The notes: generated from the sequence alone by a model not told the origin. Counted from the first letter of the stretch, positions 26,718-36,236 are shown. The stretch: DNA of 64,000 bases from Chitinophaga varians (GCF_014529945.1 NZ_JACVFB010000002.1:806001-870000), one strand, 5' to 3'. Numbers and translations: made by a program.

Positions 26718-26798
26718 AATTGCTTCGATTAAAGTGTTAAAATAGTGAATTTTGGTTGAATGACCTTAGTCTGGAAACCCCATCTGTCTGGTATTTTG

Positions 26799-26806
26799 TA
26801 CCTTTG
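26799..26806 (+). promoter_or_regulatory. -7 promoter element before HAD gene
   Basis: TACCTTTG ends 7 nt before the ATG at 26814, so the mRNA should be leaderless or nearly so. It also argues for that start over the open frame to 26760. Confidence 0.5.
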
Positions 26807-26813
26807 CAGCGTT

Positions 26814-27509
26814 ATGAGATATAAACATCTTTTCTTTGACCTGGACCATACGCTCTGGGACTTTGAAACCAACGAACAGGAGACCTTGCTGGAACTTTTC
26901 GACAGTCATGGGCTGGCCAATCGCGGCGTACCATCTTTTGAGGCATTTTCCGAATCTTATGTTGGGCACAACGAACGGTTATGGGACCGCTTCCGGAAAG
27001 GGTTCATCAACCGGGCAGAATTGCGTGATAAACGTTTCCGTCTGGCATTGCTGGATTTCAAGATCGGTGATGAAAAGCTCTGCCAGGCCCTGAGCACACA
27101 GTTTCTGGACATACTGCCCAACAAAAAGGCGCTGTTTCCCGAAACAAAAGAAACGCTGGACTACCTTGCGGCCAAGAACTACCCGATGCATATGATTACC
27201 AACGGGTTTGAGGAGACGCAGCTGCTGAAGATGAAGAATGCGGGCATTGAACACTATTTCACGCATATCATCACTTCTGAAGTGGCCGGCAGCCTGAAGC
27301 CTTATGCTCCGATTTTCGAGTACGCCATTGCCAAAGCCGGCACTAGTGCGGCAGAAAGCATCATGGTAGGCGATGCGATGGAGCTGGACATCAAAGGGGC
27401 GCACGGAGTGGGCATGGACCAGGTGTATTTTAATCCGGCCAAACCGCCGGTAGATTTTACGCCAACGTTTACCATCGGACATCTAAAGGAACTCAGAGAA
27501 ATCCTGTAG
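26814..27509 (+). CDS. yjjG: YjjG-family HAD nucleotidase/phosphatase
   Basis: 231 aa from the ATG at 26814. HAD motifs: FFDLDHTLWDF (motif I with the nucleophile Asp; Trp and Phe after it are typical of YjjG), MITNGFEETQ (motif II), SLKPYAPIF (motif III Lys) and MVGDAMELDIKGA (motif IV). YjjG removes phosphate from pyrimidine nucleotides such as dUMP and damaged bases. It is followed by a large inverted repeat. Confidence 0.85.
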   Translation: MRYKHLFFDLDHTLWDFETNEQETLLELFDSHGLANRGVPSFEAFSESYVGHNERLWDRFRKGFINRAELRDKRFRLALLDFKIGDEKLCQALSTQFLDILPNKKALFPETKETLDYLAAKNYPMHMITNGFEETQLLKMKNAGIEHYFTHIITSEVAGSLKPYAPIFEYAIAKAGTSAAESIMVGDAMELDIKGAHGVGMDQVYFNPAKPPVDFTPTFTIGHLKELREIL

Positions 27510-27515
27510 CATTTG

Positions 27516-27654
27516 GGGATTTTTTGATGTACGATTTTTTGATTTCGTAGATATAAAGAAGAAGACCGAAGCGAGTAGTGATACGCTTCGGTCTTCTTCT
27601 TTATCAATATTTTATCAATCTACGAAATCAAAAAATCGTACATCAAAAAATCCC
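27516..27654. repeat. 139-bp inverted repeat (hairpin element)
   Basis: The left arm 27516-27573 and right arm 27584-27654 form a nearly perfect hairpin with a 10-nt loop. The inner stem AAGAAGAAGACCGAAGCG and outer stem GATTTTTTGATGTACG both have complete partners; one bulge of about 14 nt lies in the right arm. The end overlaps the stop codon of the next gene. It may terminate both converging genes, but its size suggests a MITE-like insertion. Confidence 0.7.
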
Positions 27655-27896
27655 TACATCTTTTTTGTTCTGAGGCTGGCTGTGCGGGAGGGTTGCATAC
27701 AGCAGCTTTTTTTAGTCTTGTTACAGGCGGCTGTGTTTTGTTGATGCTGCGCCAGCTTTGCTGTGCCGCAGGGAAGCGGTTTGTGTGCTGTTGCGGGGGC
27801 CTCTTTGGCGGGAGCCTTGTGACCGGGCTTGTCCTGAGCGGTGGCTGCTCCTGTAGCAAGGAGTAACATAGTCAGTGCAGTCAAAACATTTTTCAT
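27654..27896 (-). CDS. Small secreted Cys-containing protein
   Basis: 80 aa. A clear signal peptide (MKNVLTALTMLLLATGAATA) with a cleavage site near AQD is followed by a Lys/Ala/Pro/His-rich stretch and cysteines (PCGTAK, ACNKTKKSCCM). I recognise no family. The stop codon lies in the end of the 139-bp inverted repeat, so the present C-terminus may have been set by that element. Confidence 0.6.
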   Translation of the reverse strand: MKNVLTALTMLLLATGAATAQDKPGHKAPAKEAPATAHKPLPCGTAKLAQHQQNTAACNKTKKSCCMQPSRTASLRTKKM

Positions 27897-27923
27897 ACAG
27901 TCCTGTTTGTGTCTACTAATATA

Positions 27924-28577
27924 CTAGATTTTTGCGATCACGGTCTGTCCGCCTTTTACCACCTGTTCCAGTTGTACGGCCACTTCAGTGCCTAAAGGAA
28001 GGTAAAGGTCCACACGGGAGCCGAATTTGATAAAGCCCATTTCTTCGTTCTGGCTTACCTGCATACCTGGTTTCAGGTAGTTAACGATCCTGCGGGCGAG
28101 GGCGCCGGCGATCTGCCTTACCAGGATATCTGCTTTCTGATTGCCGATTACCACAGAGTGTCTTTCATTCTCCGTAGAGGATTTCGGATGCCATGCCACG
28201 AGGTATTTACCAGCGTGGTACTGCGACAGTTTCACGGTGCCGCTGATAGGATTGCGGTTCACGTGTACGTTGGCAGGGCTCATAAAGATAGATACCTGCA
28301 GGCGTTTATCCTGAAAGTATTCCGGCTCAAAAACTTCTTCTATCACCACCACTTTACCATCGCAGGGAGAGATAACCAGGTTGTCTCCGGTAGTATACTG
28401 TCTGGCTGGTACGCGGAAAAAGGACACGATAAAAAGGAAGAACAGGATGGAAAAGATCAGAATGGCGTAGCTCACTGCCGGAATAGAACCCAGCCAGTAA
28501 AATACGGCTCCGTTGATCAGCGCCAGTACCAGGAATACAAGGGAAATGGTAGCAAATCCTTCACGATGGATCTTCAT
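27924..28577 (-). CDS. psd: Phosphatidylserine decarboxylase (archaeal/short type)
   Basis: 217 aa. Two N-terminal membrane helices (about 10-50), then the decarboxylase domain with PANVHVNRNPISG and the self-cleavage site FGSRVDLYLP, where Ser becomes the pyruvoyl group. It makes phosphatidylethanolamine. It is the next gene after cdsA, which supplies CDP-diacylglycerol, in the phospholipid pathway. Confidence 0.95.
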   Translation of the reverse strand: MKIHREGFATISLVFLVLALINGAVFYWLGSIPAVSYAILIFSILFFLFIVSFFRVPARQYTTGDNLVISPCDGKVVVIEEVFEPEYFQDKRLQVSIFMSPANVHVNRNPISGTVKLSQYHAGKYLVAWHPKSSTENERHSVVIGNQKADILVRQIAGALARRIVNYLKPGMQVSQNEEMGFIKFGSRVDLYLPLGTEVAVQLEQVVKGGQTVIAKI

Positions 28578-28608
28578 TTGTTTTCTTGTTTGTTAGATTT
28601 TTATATAT

Positions 28609-28650
28609 ATCCCGGCTTTCGCCGGGATGATTAAGCAAAGTGCAAAGTTA
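28609..28650 (-). promoter_or_regulatory. cdsA-psd spacer: promoter and hairpin
   Basis: Minus-strand TAACTTTG (28643-28650) fits the -7 consensus, and the hairpin ATCCCGGC-gaaa-GCCGGGAT (28609-28628) lies between it and psd. Either the hairpin ends the cdsA transcript, or it is in the psd leader if transcription starts near 28639. Confidence 0.45.
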
Positions 28651-28704
28651 CTTCAGAAATACTTTTTTCTGTCAGATGAATATAAAATATTGGTTATGTG
28701 TATG

Positions 28705-29589
28705 CTAGGCCATCATAAAGGCATGTACATAAATCCAGGCGAACGGGGTGGCGAGCAGCAGGGAATCGAACCGATCGAGGAAGCCGCCGTGGCCGGGCAT
28801 GATATTACCGGAATCTTTGACGCCGGCCATGCGTTTGAGCCTGGACTCCAGCAGATCGCCAATGGTGCCGAATATAGCAGCGATGCCTGCCAGCACCAGC
28901 CAGTGCTGCAGTGACAGGTATTGCTGGCCCCAGTAGTAGCCATATACGCCGGCAGCGGTAACTGCCAGTATCATCCCTCCTACGGTACCTTCGATGGTTT
29001 TTTTAGGGGAGATGGATGGGAAGAAGGGGGTGCGGCCTATGAGAGAGCCTACAATGTAGGCCATGGTATCATTGATCCAGATAAAAATGATGAGCAATAA
29101 GGGGATGAGCCAGCCGGGGGCGGTCCCTACATTCTCCGGCGTATAGTGAATATCGATGGCGTTGAGCCGGATATTGACCAGCAGGCTGAAAGGAACCACC
29201 GCGTACAGCAGTCCCATGCAGGAGTAGCCTACGTTGCGGGGGGAGAAATCTTTATCGAGTAATATTTCGCCGAGGGGCAATACCAGCAGGAAGATGATGG
29301 CGATCCACCAGCCAATGAAGCCGGTAGAGATACCGCCTATCTGAAAATATTCTCCGGTAAAAGACAGCATGATGGCGGAGCCTGCGATGGTAACACCCCA
29401 TTTGTGCCAGGATGGGATATTGTTATAGCCGGTATCGATCAGGCGCATGAGTTTAAAAAATTCCTGCAGTGCGAAGAAGCTGACCAGGAAAAAGAGCAGA
29501 AAGAAGGTAAAGGGACTCCATAAGATACCTCCCAGCATCACTGCCACAAACACCAGCGCAGAGGCAGTGCGGGTAAAAAAAGTCTTCAT
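28705..29589 (-). CDS. cdsA: Phosphatidate cytidylyltransferase
   Basis: 294 aa with about eight membrane helices. The CDP-diacylglycerol synthase signature appears as SPKKTIEGTVGG followed by KRMAGVKDSGNIMPGHGGFLDR-type residues (RxxxxKDxGxxxPGHGGxxDR) near the C-terminus. It converts phosphatidate and CTP to CDP-diacylglycerol. It lies before psd in the same orientation. Confidence 0.96.
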   Translation of the reverse strand: MKTFFTRTASALVFVAVMLGGILWSPFTFFLLFFLVSFFALQEFFKLMRLIDTGYNNIPSWHKWGVTIAGSAIMLSFTGEYFQIGGISTGFIGWWIAIIFLLVLPLGEILLDKDFSPRNVGYSCMGLLYAVVPFSLLVNIRLNAIDIHYTPENVGTAPGWLIPLLLIIFIWINDTMAYIVGSLIGRTPFFPSISPKKTIEGTVGGMILAVTAAGVYGYYWGQQYLSLQHWLVLAGIAAIFGTIGDLLESRLKRMAGVKDSGNIMPGHGGFLDRFDSLLLATPFAWIYVHAFMMA

Positions 29590-29655
29590 TATGCGTAGTT
29601 CTGTTAATGATTCTGGACCGCAAAAGTGTACAAAATTACCCTGCGGAGCAAATTG

Positions 29656-29901
29656 CTATTCCGACACCTCGCTGGGGTCACCGGTGGGAAGGTTGTTATG
29701 ATTATGCACCAGGTCCTTTGCTGTTTGTTCTTCTTTCTCGTGTACATACAATTCCACCTGTCCGGGGAGGGTAATATTGTAGGAAGATGACTGACGATTG
29801 ATCAGCACTGCGGTGACGCCATTGTCAGCCAGCATACCTTTTACTATCTCCGCCTCAAAGGGACGGTCACTCGAAAATATTTTCACCCAACCTTTTTCCA
29901 T
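29656..29901 (-). CDS. DUF2007-type putative signal-transducing protein
   Basis: 81 aa. MEKGWVKIFSSDRPFEAEIV with later VELYVHEKEEQTAKDL matches the small DUF2007 fold (GlnB-like), a family of unknown role often seen beside cdsA or proteases in Bacteroidota. Start is MEKGW; it lies 27 bp after the CPBP protease gene. Confidence 0.78.
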   Translation of the reverse strand: MEKGWVKIFSSDRPFEAEIVKGMLADNGVTAVLINRQSSSYNITLPGQVELYVHEKEEQTAKDLVHNHNNLPTGDPSEVSE

Positions 29902-29928
29902 GGTAATAACGTTTGTCTTCGCGGTAAA

Positions 29929-30879
29929 TTACTGATTTTCATCCACACCGATGTTGTCTATTTGATCGTTGTCACCCTTTTGAACGGGGTCTGTCATGAG
30001 CATGGGCGTGGATTTCTGGCGTAGTGCCCACAGCAGGCCGATGGATACCACGAGGCTGAACAGCGCGATGTACCACTCTACCGGCGTGTCTTTGGCGGGA
30101 TCGGTCTTCACCACGCCATGTTGGAATAAATATATCAGCACCACCAGTGAGCCGTTGTTGAGTATGTGGGCGAAGATGCTTAACCAGAGGTTGCCGCTCA
30201 GCACGTAGATGGCGCCCAGAACGAAGCCCAGCACTACCCGGACCATAAAGCCCAGCATTTCGAAATGGATGAAGCTGAAGAAGATAGCGGTCAGGAATAC
30301 ACTGAGCCATACCCTGCGGGTGCTCTTGATGAGCAGGCGCTGGAATACACCACGGAAGAACAGCTCTTCAGCAATGGCGGGCACAATGGCCATCAGCACC
30401 AGGTTAATGAAAAGGTCTTTGATGGAAGGCATACGAAGCATGACGCCCACCAGTTTTTCGGCTTGTTCCTGCATGACGCGGGCTGCCTGTGGCACATGCC
30501 AGGTCTGGTTCCAGTTGTTCACGAAGCCGCCAAACCAGGTAATGCTGTACATGGCCATCAGTGCCAGCAGTATCTGAATAGCGCCGGGAGCGGGCTTCAG
30601 GCCGAGATAACGGCCGGGATAGGGGTGCCACAGATAGGCAAAAAGGCCTGCCGGGACCAGATAAACCACCACTGAATATAAAAACTGCGTAATTTTCAGA
30701 TAGCCGATAAGGTTAGGGTCTTTAATATCCCCGTTTTGAAGGTCCAGGATGGAATGGCCGGTCAGCGGTTCCATCAGCAACATCAGGGCTGTATTGTACA
30801 TCAGCATGAAGCCAATGAAGAAACCGAAAAACGTAACAAACTGTAAAGCGGGAGAAGACTGTTTCAGATAACCGGTCAT
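29929..30879 (-). CDS. CPBP-family intramembrane metalloprotease
   Basis: 316 aa with about seven membrane helices. Catalytic CAAX-protease motifs are EELFFRGVFQRLL (EExxxR) and FSFIHFEMLGF (FxxxH), plus the third conserved His/Asn in IFAHILNN. Bacterial members (Abi-like) cleave membrane proteins or handle bacteriocins; the target is unknown. It is the first gene of the run leading to the DUF2007 and cdsA genes. Confidence 0.9.
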   Translation of the reverse strand: MTGYLKQSSPALQFVTFFGFFIGFMLMYNTALMLLMEPLTGHSILDLQNGDIKDPNLIGYLKITQFLYSVVVYLVPAGLFAYLWHPYPGRYLGLKPAPGAIQILLALMAMYSITWFGGFVNNWNQTWHVPQAARVMQEQAEKLVGVMLRMPSIKDLFINLVLMAIVPAIAEELFFRGVFQRLLIKSTRRVWLSVFLTAIFFSFIHFEMLGFMVRVVLGFVLGAIYVLSGNLWLSIFAHILNNGSLVVLIYLFQHGVVKTDPAKDTPVEWYIALFSLVVSIGLLWALRQKSTPMLMTDPVQKGDNDQIDNIGVDENQ

Positions 30880-31077
30880 AAATACTTACTGTATTAATTT
30901 TGCGTAAATTTACATCGTGAAATCCAGTTTGCAGTGATACCTGGTGATCTCCGTCATCTTTTTGTGTATCCTGCCTGCTTACCTCCGGGAGTAAGGAACT
31001 GTCACTTCCCGCTGTGAAAAAGAGTAATATAAAGTATAAAAATAATAACTACGGTCTTGCACTGTGGTATTTAACTT

Positions 31078-32145
31078 ATGGTGAAGATAGGAAATATAGA
31101 ATTGGGTGAATTCCCGCTGTTGCTGGCTCCCATGGAGGATGTAAGCGATCCCCCGTTTCGTGCGGTCTGTAAAGATAATGGCGCTGACCTGATGTATACG
31201 GAGTTCATTTCTTCGGAGGGGCTTATCCGTGATGCCATCAAAAGCCGGCAGAAACTGGATATTTTCCCTTATGAGCGACCGGTAGGCATCCAGATTTTCG
31301 GTGGAGATGAAGAGCCCATGGCCATGGCGGCCCAGATCGTGGAGACAACGAACCCTGATCTGCTGGATATCAACTTCGGCTGTCCGGTAAAGAAGGTGGT
31401 CTGTAAAGGCGCCGGTGCCGGTATCCTGAAGGATATCCCCAAAATGGTGAAGCTGACGGCTGCCGTGGTGAATGCCACCAGACTGCCGGTGACCGTAAAA
31501 ACCCGCCTCGGCTGGGACGACAATACCAAAAACATTGAAGAGGTAGCAGAACGGTTGCAGGATGTGGGCATACAGGCACTGACGATCCATGGCCGTACCC
31601 GTACCCAGCTGTATAAAGGCCATGCAGACTGGACACTGATTGGTAAAGTGAAGAATAATCCCCGTATAAAAATTCCGATTTTTGGTAACGGTGACATATG
31701 TACGCCGGAGCAAACAATAGCAGCCCGGGAGAAATTTGGCGTAGATGGGGTCATGATAGGCCGCGCTGCCATTGGTTACCCCTGGATATTCCGGGAGATT
31801 AAGCATTTTATGAAGACCGGCGAACATTTGCCGCCTCCAACTGTTTTGGAAAGAGTAGAAGTCTGCAAAAAGCATCTCCGCCAGTCCGTGTCCTGGAAAG
31901 GTGACATTGTGGGAATCCTTGAAATGCGCCGCCATTACGCAAATTACCTCAAGGGATTGCCCCATATTAAAGAATTCAGGCAACAATTAGTAACTTACAA
32001 AACATTAGCTGAAATAGAAGACGTATTAGACGCGATTGTTTCACAATACAAGGATCACATTTTCGAAAGGACATCTCCCCCACTAGCTGAACAGAATTTT
32101 CTACCGGCTGATAATGAAAAGGCTGGTTGTAACGTTTACGTCTAA
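31078..32145 (+). CDS. dusB: tRNA-dihydrouridine synthase (DusB type)
   Basis: 355 aa. FMN-binding TIM barrel with LLAPMEDVSDPPFR at the start, INFGCPVKKV with the catalytic Cys, and VMIGRAAIGYPWIF. It reduces uridine in the tRNA D-loop. It is a little longer than usual because of a C-terminal tail. The HNH-like gene follows 43 bp downstream and starts after this stop codon. Confidence 0.95.
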   Translation: MVKIGNIELGEFPLLLAPMEDVSDPPFRAVCKDNGADLMYTEFISSEGLIRDAIKSRQKLDIFPYERPVGIQIFGGDEEPMAMAAQIVETTNPDLLDINFGCPVKKVVCKGAGAGILKDIPKMVKLTAAVVNATRLPVTVKTRLGWDDNTKNIEEVAERLQDVGIQALTIHGRTRTQLYKGHADWTLIGKVKNNPRIKIPIFGNGDICTPEQTIAAREKFGVDGVMIGRAAIGYPWIFREIKHFMKTGEHLPPPTVLERVEVCKKHLRQSVSWKGDIVGILEMRRHYANYLKGLPHIKEFRQQLVTYKTLAEIEDVLDAIVSQYKDHIFERTSPPLAEQNFLPADNEKAGCNVYV

Positions 32146-32188
32146 ACGGACTAACCCCATCAAAACAAAAATTATAAATTACTTTCAC

Positions 32189-32758
32189 ATGACCACAATT
32201 AAAAATCTGAGAAATGAAGTCTGGAAAGACTTACAGATTAAAAACAAATCTGCCCTGCGTAAGAGATACGCGGTTTCAAACATGGGGAGAGTGATCAGTT
32301 ATCATGAAAGTACAGAAGATGGTAAGCTGCTCACGGGTTCTACCGTGGAAGGCTATACGGTTTTAAATGTAAAACCGGCGGACAGCTACCAGTCACTCTA
32401 CCTGCACCGGGAAGTGGCCAAGCTTTTCAACAAAAGACCAGGACGCGCTCACAGATATGTGATTCACCTGGACTATGACAAGAAAAACAACAAGGCCAGC
32501 AACCTCAAATGGGCGACCAAAGAGGAAATGGAAGAACACCAGCAGAACAGCCCGGCTAAACTGGCTTACAAGGAAAAACAGCGCAACCGCCTCAAAGGCC
32601 TGAAGCTGAATGTGACCAAAGTAAAGAGCATCAAGCGCTTACTGAACAAGCCCGGTAAAAAAACCATGAAGCAGATCGCTGAACAATTTGATATCAGCGA
32701 AATGCAGCTGTACCGTATTAAAAGCGGTGAAAACTGGTCTCACGTAACACTGGATTAA
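32189..32758 (+). CDS. NUMOD4/HNH endonuclease-like protein with HTH tail
   Basis: 189 aa from the ATG at 32189, where MTTIKNLRNEVWKDL begins; the longer frame overlaps dusB. NUMOD4-like EVWKDL and YAVSNMGRV lead into an HNH-type core with LHREVAKLF, VIHLDYDKKNN and NLKWATKEE. The C-terminus has a short helix-turn-helix (TMKQIAEQFDISEMQLYRI). Homing endonucleases have this plan, but there is no intron or intein in dusB, so it is probably a domesticated DNA-binding protein. Confidence 0.75.
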   Translation: MTTIKNLRNEVWKDLQIKNKSALRKRYAVSNMGRVISYHESTEDGKLLTGSTVEGYTVLNVKPADSYQSLYLHREVAKLFNKRPGRAHRYVIHLDYDKKNNKASNLKWATKEEMEEHQQNSPAKLAYKEKQRNRLKGLKLNVTKVKSIKRLLNKPGKKTMKQIAEQFDISEMQLYRIKSGENWSHVTLD

Positions 32759-32798
32759 CGCCTGGTTTGCCAGGAATGATCATATATGATGTTGTCTG

Positions 32799-32829
32799 AC
32801 TATGGCCATGCGATGTGTGTGGCCATAGT
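32799..32829. terminator. Hairpin between convergent genes
   Basis: ACTATGGCCA (32799-32808) pairs with TGGCCATAGT (32820-32829), 40 bp after the HNH-like gene and 30 bp from the end of the nuclease-helicase gene. The flanking T-run is short, so termination is likely but not certain. Confidence 0.5.
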
Positions 32830-32858
32830 TGTTAGGTTACTTTTTCGATTTAGCTGTT

Positions 32859-35800
32859 TTACAGGCTGCCCCTGACCATCTCACCCAGTACCTTCCGGTA
32901 GTGCGGGCTCCGGCTCAAAGCCGGTTCATAGCCCAGCAGGACCACCTGTTTTCGTGCACGCGATAACGTTACCAGTAACTTACGGTCTACCTCTATATCT
33001 GCTTCATCCCATGTGAAACTGCCCAGGCATTGCAGGGTATCCACCTGTGCGGCATGATAAACCGCCAGGGACACGATAATAATATCGTTTTCCGATCCCT
33101 GAAAACGCTCCACCGTGTCTATGTTCACCTGTTGCAGGGCCTTGTCTCCCGCCAGTAGCTCCCGTATCAGACTGATCTGGGTGCGCCACGGCGTGACCAC
33201 TCCTACCGTATCCCGGCTAAAGGAGTCGCCATACTGTGTTTTAAGATACTGTAGCAGGGAAACGACCCGCTCGGCTTCCGTCTGGTTCATTTTGGAAGTG
33301 GCCTCGTAAGGGCTGGGAATAAATATTTTCCTGCCCAGGGTCAGTATGTGCCGCCACGGCGCGGTATCCGGACAGCTACCAGGATCGAAATCCACCCGTT
33401 GCTGCGCTCCGCCCGACGCCAGTTGCCCTGCATAATAGTGATTCACCAGGCTGGCAATACTTTCGTGCATCCGGAAATGGGTGTTCAGCATTCCCCATGC
33501 GTGGCGCCACTGCGCCTGCTTGCAGCGGTGCATCAGTCTTTCAAAGATGGAGCACCGCAGGTCCCGTATGCCCAGCTCCTGCAACAGCGGGTCTTTTACC
33601 CGGCAGAAAGCGGCTTCCTGTGTAACCACCGGTGGTAGCTGGTTCTGGTCACCAATGAGGATGAACTTGCGAAAAGGCATCAACAACCCTAATAGCTGCG
33701 GCTCCGTGAGCTGCGAGGCTTCATCTACCATCAGCGTGTCTGTAGGGATGCCCATCATCACCAGTTGTTCCAGCCGGGTGGCCATGGTGGCCACTGTCGC
33801 CACAAAAACACGATGCCCGGTGATATAGTTGCGGGCATCGTCCAGCGAGCCTTTCAGGCATAACTCACGGAGTTGCTGCGCAGGCCCGGTACTGCGGCCT
33901 CCCAGCCGCAAATGCTGTATCTGCCGGGATTCCAGCTTGCTGCAGATTTCATCTACTGCTTTATTGGTAAACGCCACAATGACTACATGGCGCTGCTGTT
34001 TGATCATCTCTCCCACTATGGTGGTGAGCAGCGACGATGTTTTGCCGGTACCGGGAGGGCCCTGCAACAGGTAGTAGTCCTGCGCTTCCAGCGCCTGCTG
34101 CACAATCTTCTCCTGATTGGCATTGAACATGGCCGGTGCCGGAAATGGTAAGGGATGCCAACGGGGTATTTCCAATCCGAGCAGCAGGCGGACCCGCTGC
34201 GCGTTTGCCGGCGACAGGACGTGGTACAGCGCAGATGCCGCCATCCAGTAATTGGATTCGTAGATATCATGTTCAATTACCCATTCATCAAACTGCCGGA
34301 AGAAGTCCAGTGTCATCTGCCGGTTGTTGAGCGAAAAGGTAAGCGTATCCTTCGCAAGGTCATCGATGCGGCCTTTGAGCAGCTGTTGCTGTAATGGCTG
34401 CAGCCCCGCTCCGGTGCGCGGATAGATGACGGCGGTATCTCCCGCACGGAAATTATGGCTAACGGGACCGGCTATATCAAAAAGCACAGCACTGTTTACA
34501 TGATCGAATTCCCGAAAGCGTAACCCGGGGATGATATTAAACCGCGCTGCTTTTTCTGCCGCCGTCTGCAGCCAGAGCGCGGAGAAACCATCTGCGTCCT
34601 CTTCCCGGTCCGTTTCGGAATACATGCCGCATTTGGCCTGCAGGTATTCCCGCAGCACAAAGGACAGGTATTGTTTATAGTAGGCTTTGGCTTCATCAGT
34701 GGCGGAGTACCAGGCTTTCTCAAACGCGGTGAAATGTACGGCGCTGAATGGTGGCAGCCCCGTAGCGGCGGCGCCGGTAATAGCAGACAACACGCCATAC
34801 TCCTCTCCTGCCAGTCGCAGCAGCATGGCCACCACCTGATTGCGCAGCAGCATCAGTTCATTTTCGGTGCGGTGCGTGCTGCTGACGTTCCGGAGCGGAT
34901 TAGCCGCAGCGGCTGAATACAAAATAGCGGAACTGCCTTTGCGCTGCCGGCCGAAGGCGGAACGTAACAACAGGTTATACCCTACCACCTGCATTTCGTG
35001 GTTTTTCCAGGTATTGAAATCGGGCGCTTTGCCGCTCTTTAATTCAAATATTTCTTTTCGGTGCGGGTCCTGCTCGTCTTCCGTCATGAGGTCCAGCCTT
35101 CCCTGCAGGCCGTAGCGGGCAGAGAAAAAGGTGGGCTCTATCTGTACCGGCTTGTCGCGCAGATCGCGGACGGTGGCGTGGAGATTGCCCCAGTGATGCT
35201 GCCGGATGTCGCGGAACATTTCATTGAGCTGCTCCCGGCCGTAGGCGGCGGCTTGCAATACATTTTCTGCCACGGCCTCCACGAAGGAGGTTTTCACGTC
35301 TACTTCGCCGTTACGCAGCATCTCGTCCAGCAGGGCGTTGACGAGGTTTCCCTTAAAAGCCGCCGGGGACGCCTGATGCGGCGTCAGTTTCCGGACGAGG
35401 TACAGCAGGTGGTTGGCGCCTTTGTGGGTAAAGCACTCTGCCAGGTCACTAATATCGATGAGCAGGTCCGGCTCGAGAATGATCTGGCTTTCGGCAGCTG
35501 TCAGATAATGATGCAGATCATCTCCCTGCCGGCAATGATGCACGAGGATAGTGTCGTACGGGCGCAGCAAAGGATACAAGGCTACTACGGTCAGATCGTC
35601 CAGCTGGTCCAGCGATAGTTCGAAAGTGCACTGTTCGTCGTTTTTAGCGGAGATGGTGAAAGTATGGGTGCCTTTATCGTTGAGCATCAGCGGACTGGTG
35701 CCGGTGACCATACATTTCAACAGCGGGATATCGGAAGGATGATGCTGATAGGACAACGAGAGGCGGGAGCCGCCGGTGTCGCGGAATAGCAGCCGGATAT

Positions 35801-36149
35801 CGTCCGGCGTCGGCTCCTGATAAGCCCAGGCTATCGCTTCGGCGAGTGCTTTAATGCAGCATTGATGCTCCTGTTCCTGCAGGGGGAACATGCCGCTGGT
35901 GGCCTTGTTGGTAAGAAGCCGGAGCGCAGACAGTGGCTGCCGGATTTCCGGAGGCACCACCTGTTTATCGAAATAAAACTGCATACGTGCAAACAGGTTG
36001 CCGAAAGATCGTGTTTCTTCGCGTGTAAGGTCACGGAAAAGCGTTTCCAGTATCTGCCGGTACTGGCGGATTTTTTCTTCGGGGTTGGTTGAATGATGCG
36101 CTTCTTTTATCCTGACGAAAAAAGCGGCTGCCTTATGTGTTGCCTGCAT
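32859..36149 (-). CDS. Dna2-like nuclease-helicase
   Basis: 1096 aa from the ATG at 36149; a -7-like TATCTTGC at 36154-36161 lies between it and an upstream in-frame ATG, favouring the short start. The middle has a PD-(D/E)xK nuclease core (QGRLDLMTED, EIFELKSGKAPD and a Q-x3-Y motif at MQVVGYNLLL). The C-terminal half is a superfamily 1 helicase: Walker A GPPGTGKTSSLL, VDEASQLTEP, ERFQGSENDI and VTLSRARKQVVLLG. It likely acts in DNA repair or recombination. Confidence 0.88.
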   Translation of the reverse strand: MQATHKAAAFFVRIKEAHHSTNPEEKIRQYRQILETLFRDLTREETRSFGNLFARMQFYFDKQVVPPEIRQPLSALRLLTNKATSGMFPLQEQEHQCCIKALAEAIAWAYQEPTPDDIRLLFRDTGGSRLSLSYQHHPSDIPLLKCMVTGTSPLMLNDKGTHTFTISAKNDEQCTFELSLDQLDDLTVVALYPLLRPYDTILVHHCRQGDDLHHYLTAAESQIILEPDLLIDISDLAECFTHKGANHLLYLVRKLTPHQASPAAFKGNLVNALLDEMLRNGEVDVKTSFVEAVAENVLQAAAYGREQLNEMFRDIRQHHWGNLHATVRDLRDKPVQIEPTFFSARYGLQGRLDLMTEDEQDPHRKEIFELKSGKAPDFNTWKNHEMQVVGYNLLLRSAFGRQRKGSSAILYSAAAANPLRNVSSTHRTENELMLLRNQVVAMLLRLAGEEYGVLSAITGAAATGLPPFSAVHFTAFEKAWYSATDEAKAYYKQYLSFVLREYLQAKCGMYSETDREEDADGFSALWLQTAAEKAARFNIIPGLRFREFDHVNSAVLFDIAGPVSHNFRAGDTAVIYPRTGAGLQPLQQQLLKGRIDDLAKDTLTFSLNNRQMTLDFFRQFDEWVIEHDIYESNYWMAASALYHVLSPANAQRVRLLLGLEIPRWHPLPFPAPAMFNANQEKIVQQALEAQDYYLLQGPPGTGKTSSLLTTIVGEMIKQQRHVVIVAFTNKAVDEICSKLESRQIQHLRLGGRSTGPAQQLRELCLKGSLDDARNYITGHRVFVATVATMATRLEQLVMMGIPTDTLMVDEASQLTEPQLLGLLMPFRKFILIGDQNQLPPVVTQEAAFCRVKDPLLQELGIRDLRCSIFERLMHRCKQAQWRHAWGMLNTHFRMHESIASLVNHYYAGQLASGGAQQRVDFDPGSCPDTAPWRHILTLGRKIFIPSPYEATSKMNQTEAERVVSLLQYLKTQYGDSFSRDTVGVVTPWRTQISLIRELLAGDKALQQVNIDTVERFQGSENDIIIVSLAVYHAAQVDTLQCLGSFTWDEADIEVDRKLLVTLSRARKQVVLLGYEPALSRSPHYRKVLGEMVRGSL

Positions 36150-36236
36150 AGTTGCAAGATAACGAATACACGCGGTTTGCATCAGTGGCCCAATTGTTAT
36201 ACCTTCCGTAGGATTTTATCTGAAAAAATAAATGTT

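Noticed and set aside
30979-31986. 335-codon minus-strand frame opposite dusB
   Set aside because: Antisense to a conserved enzyme; no supporting signal.
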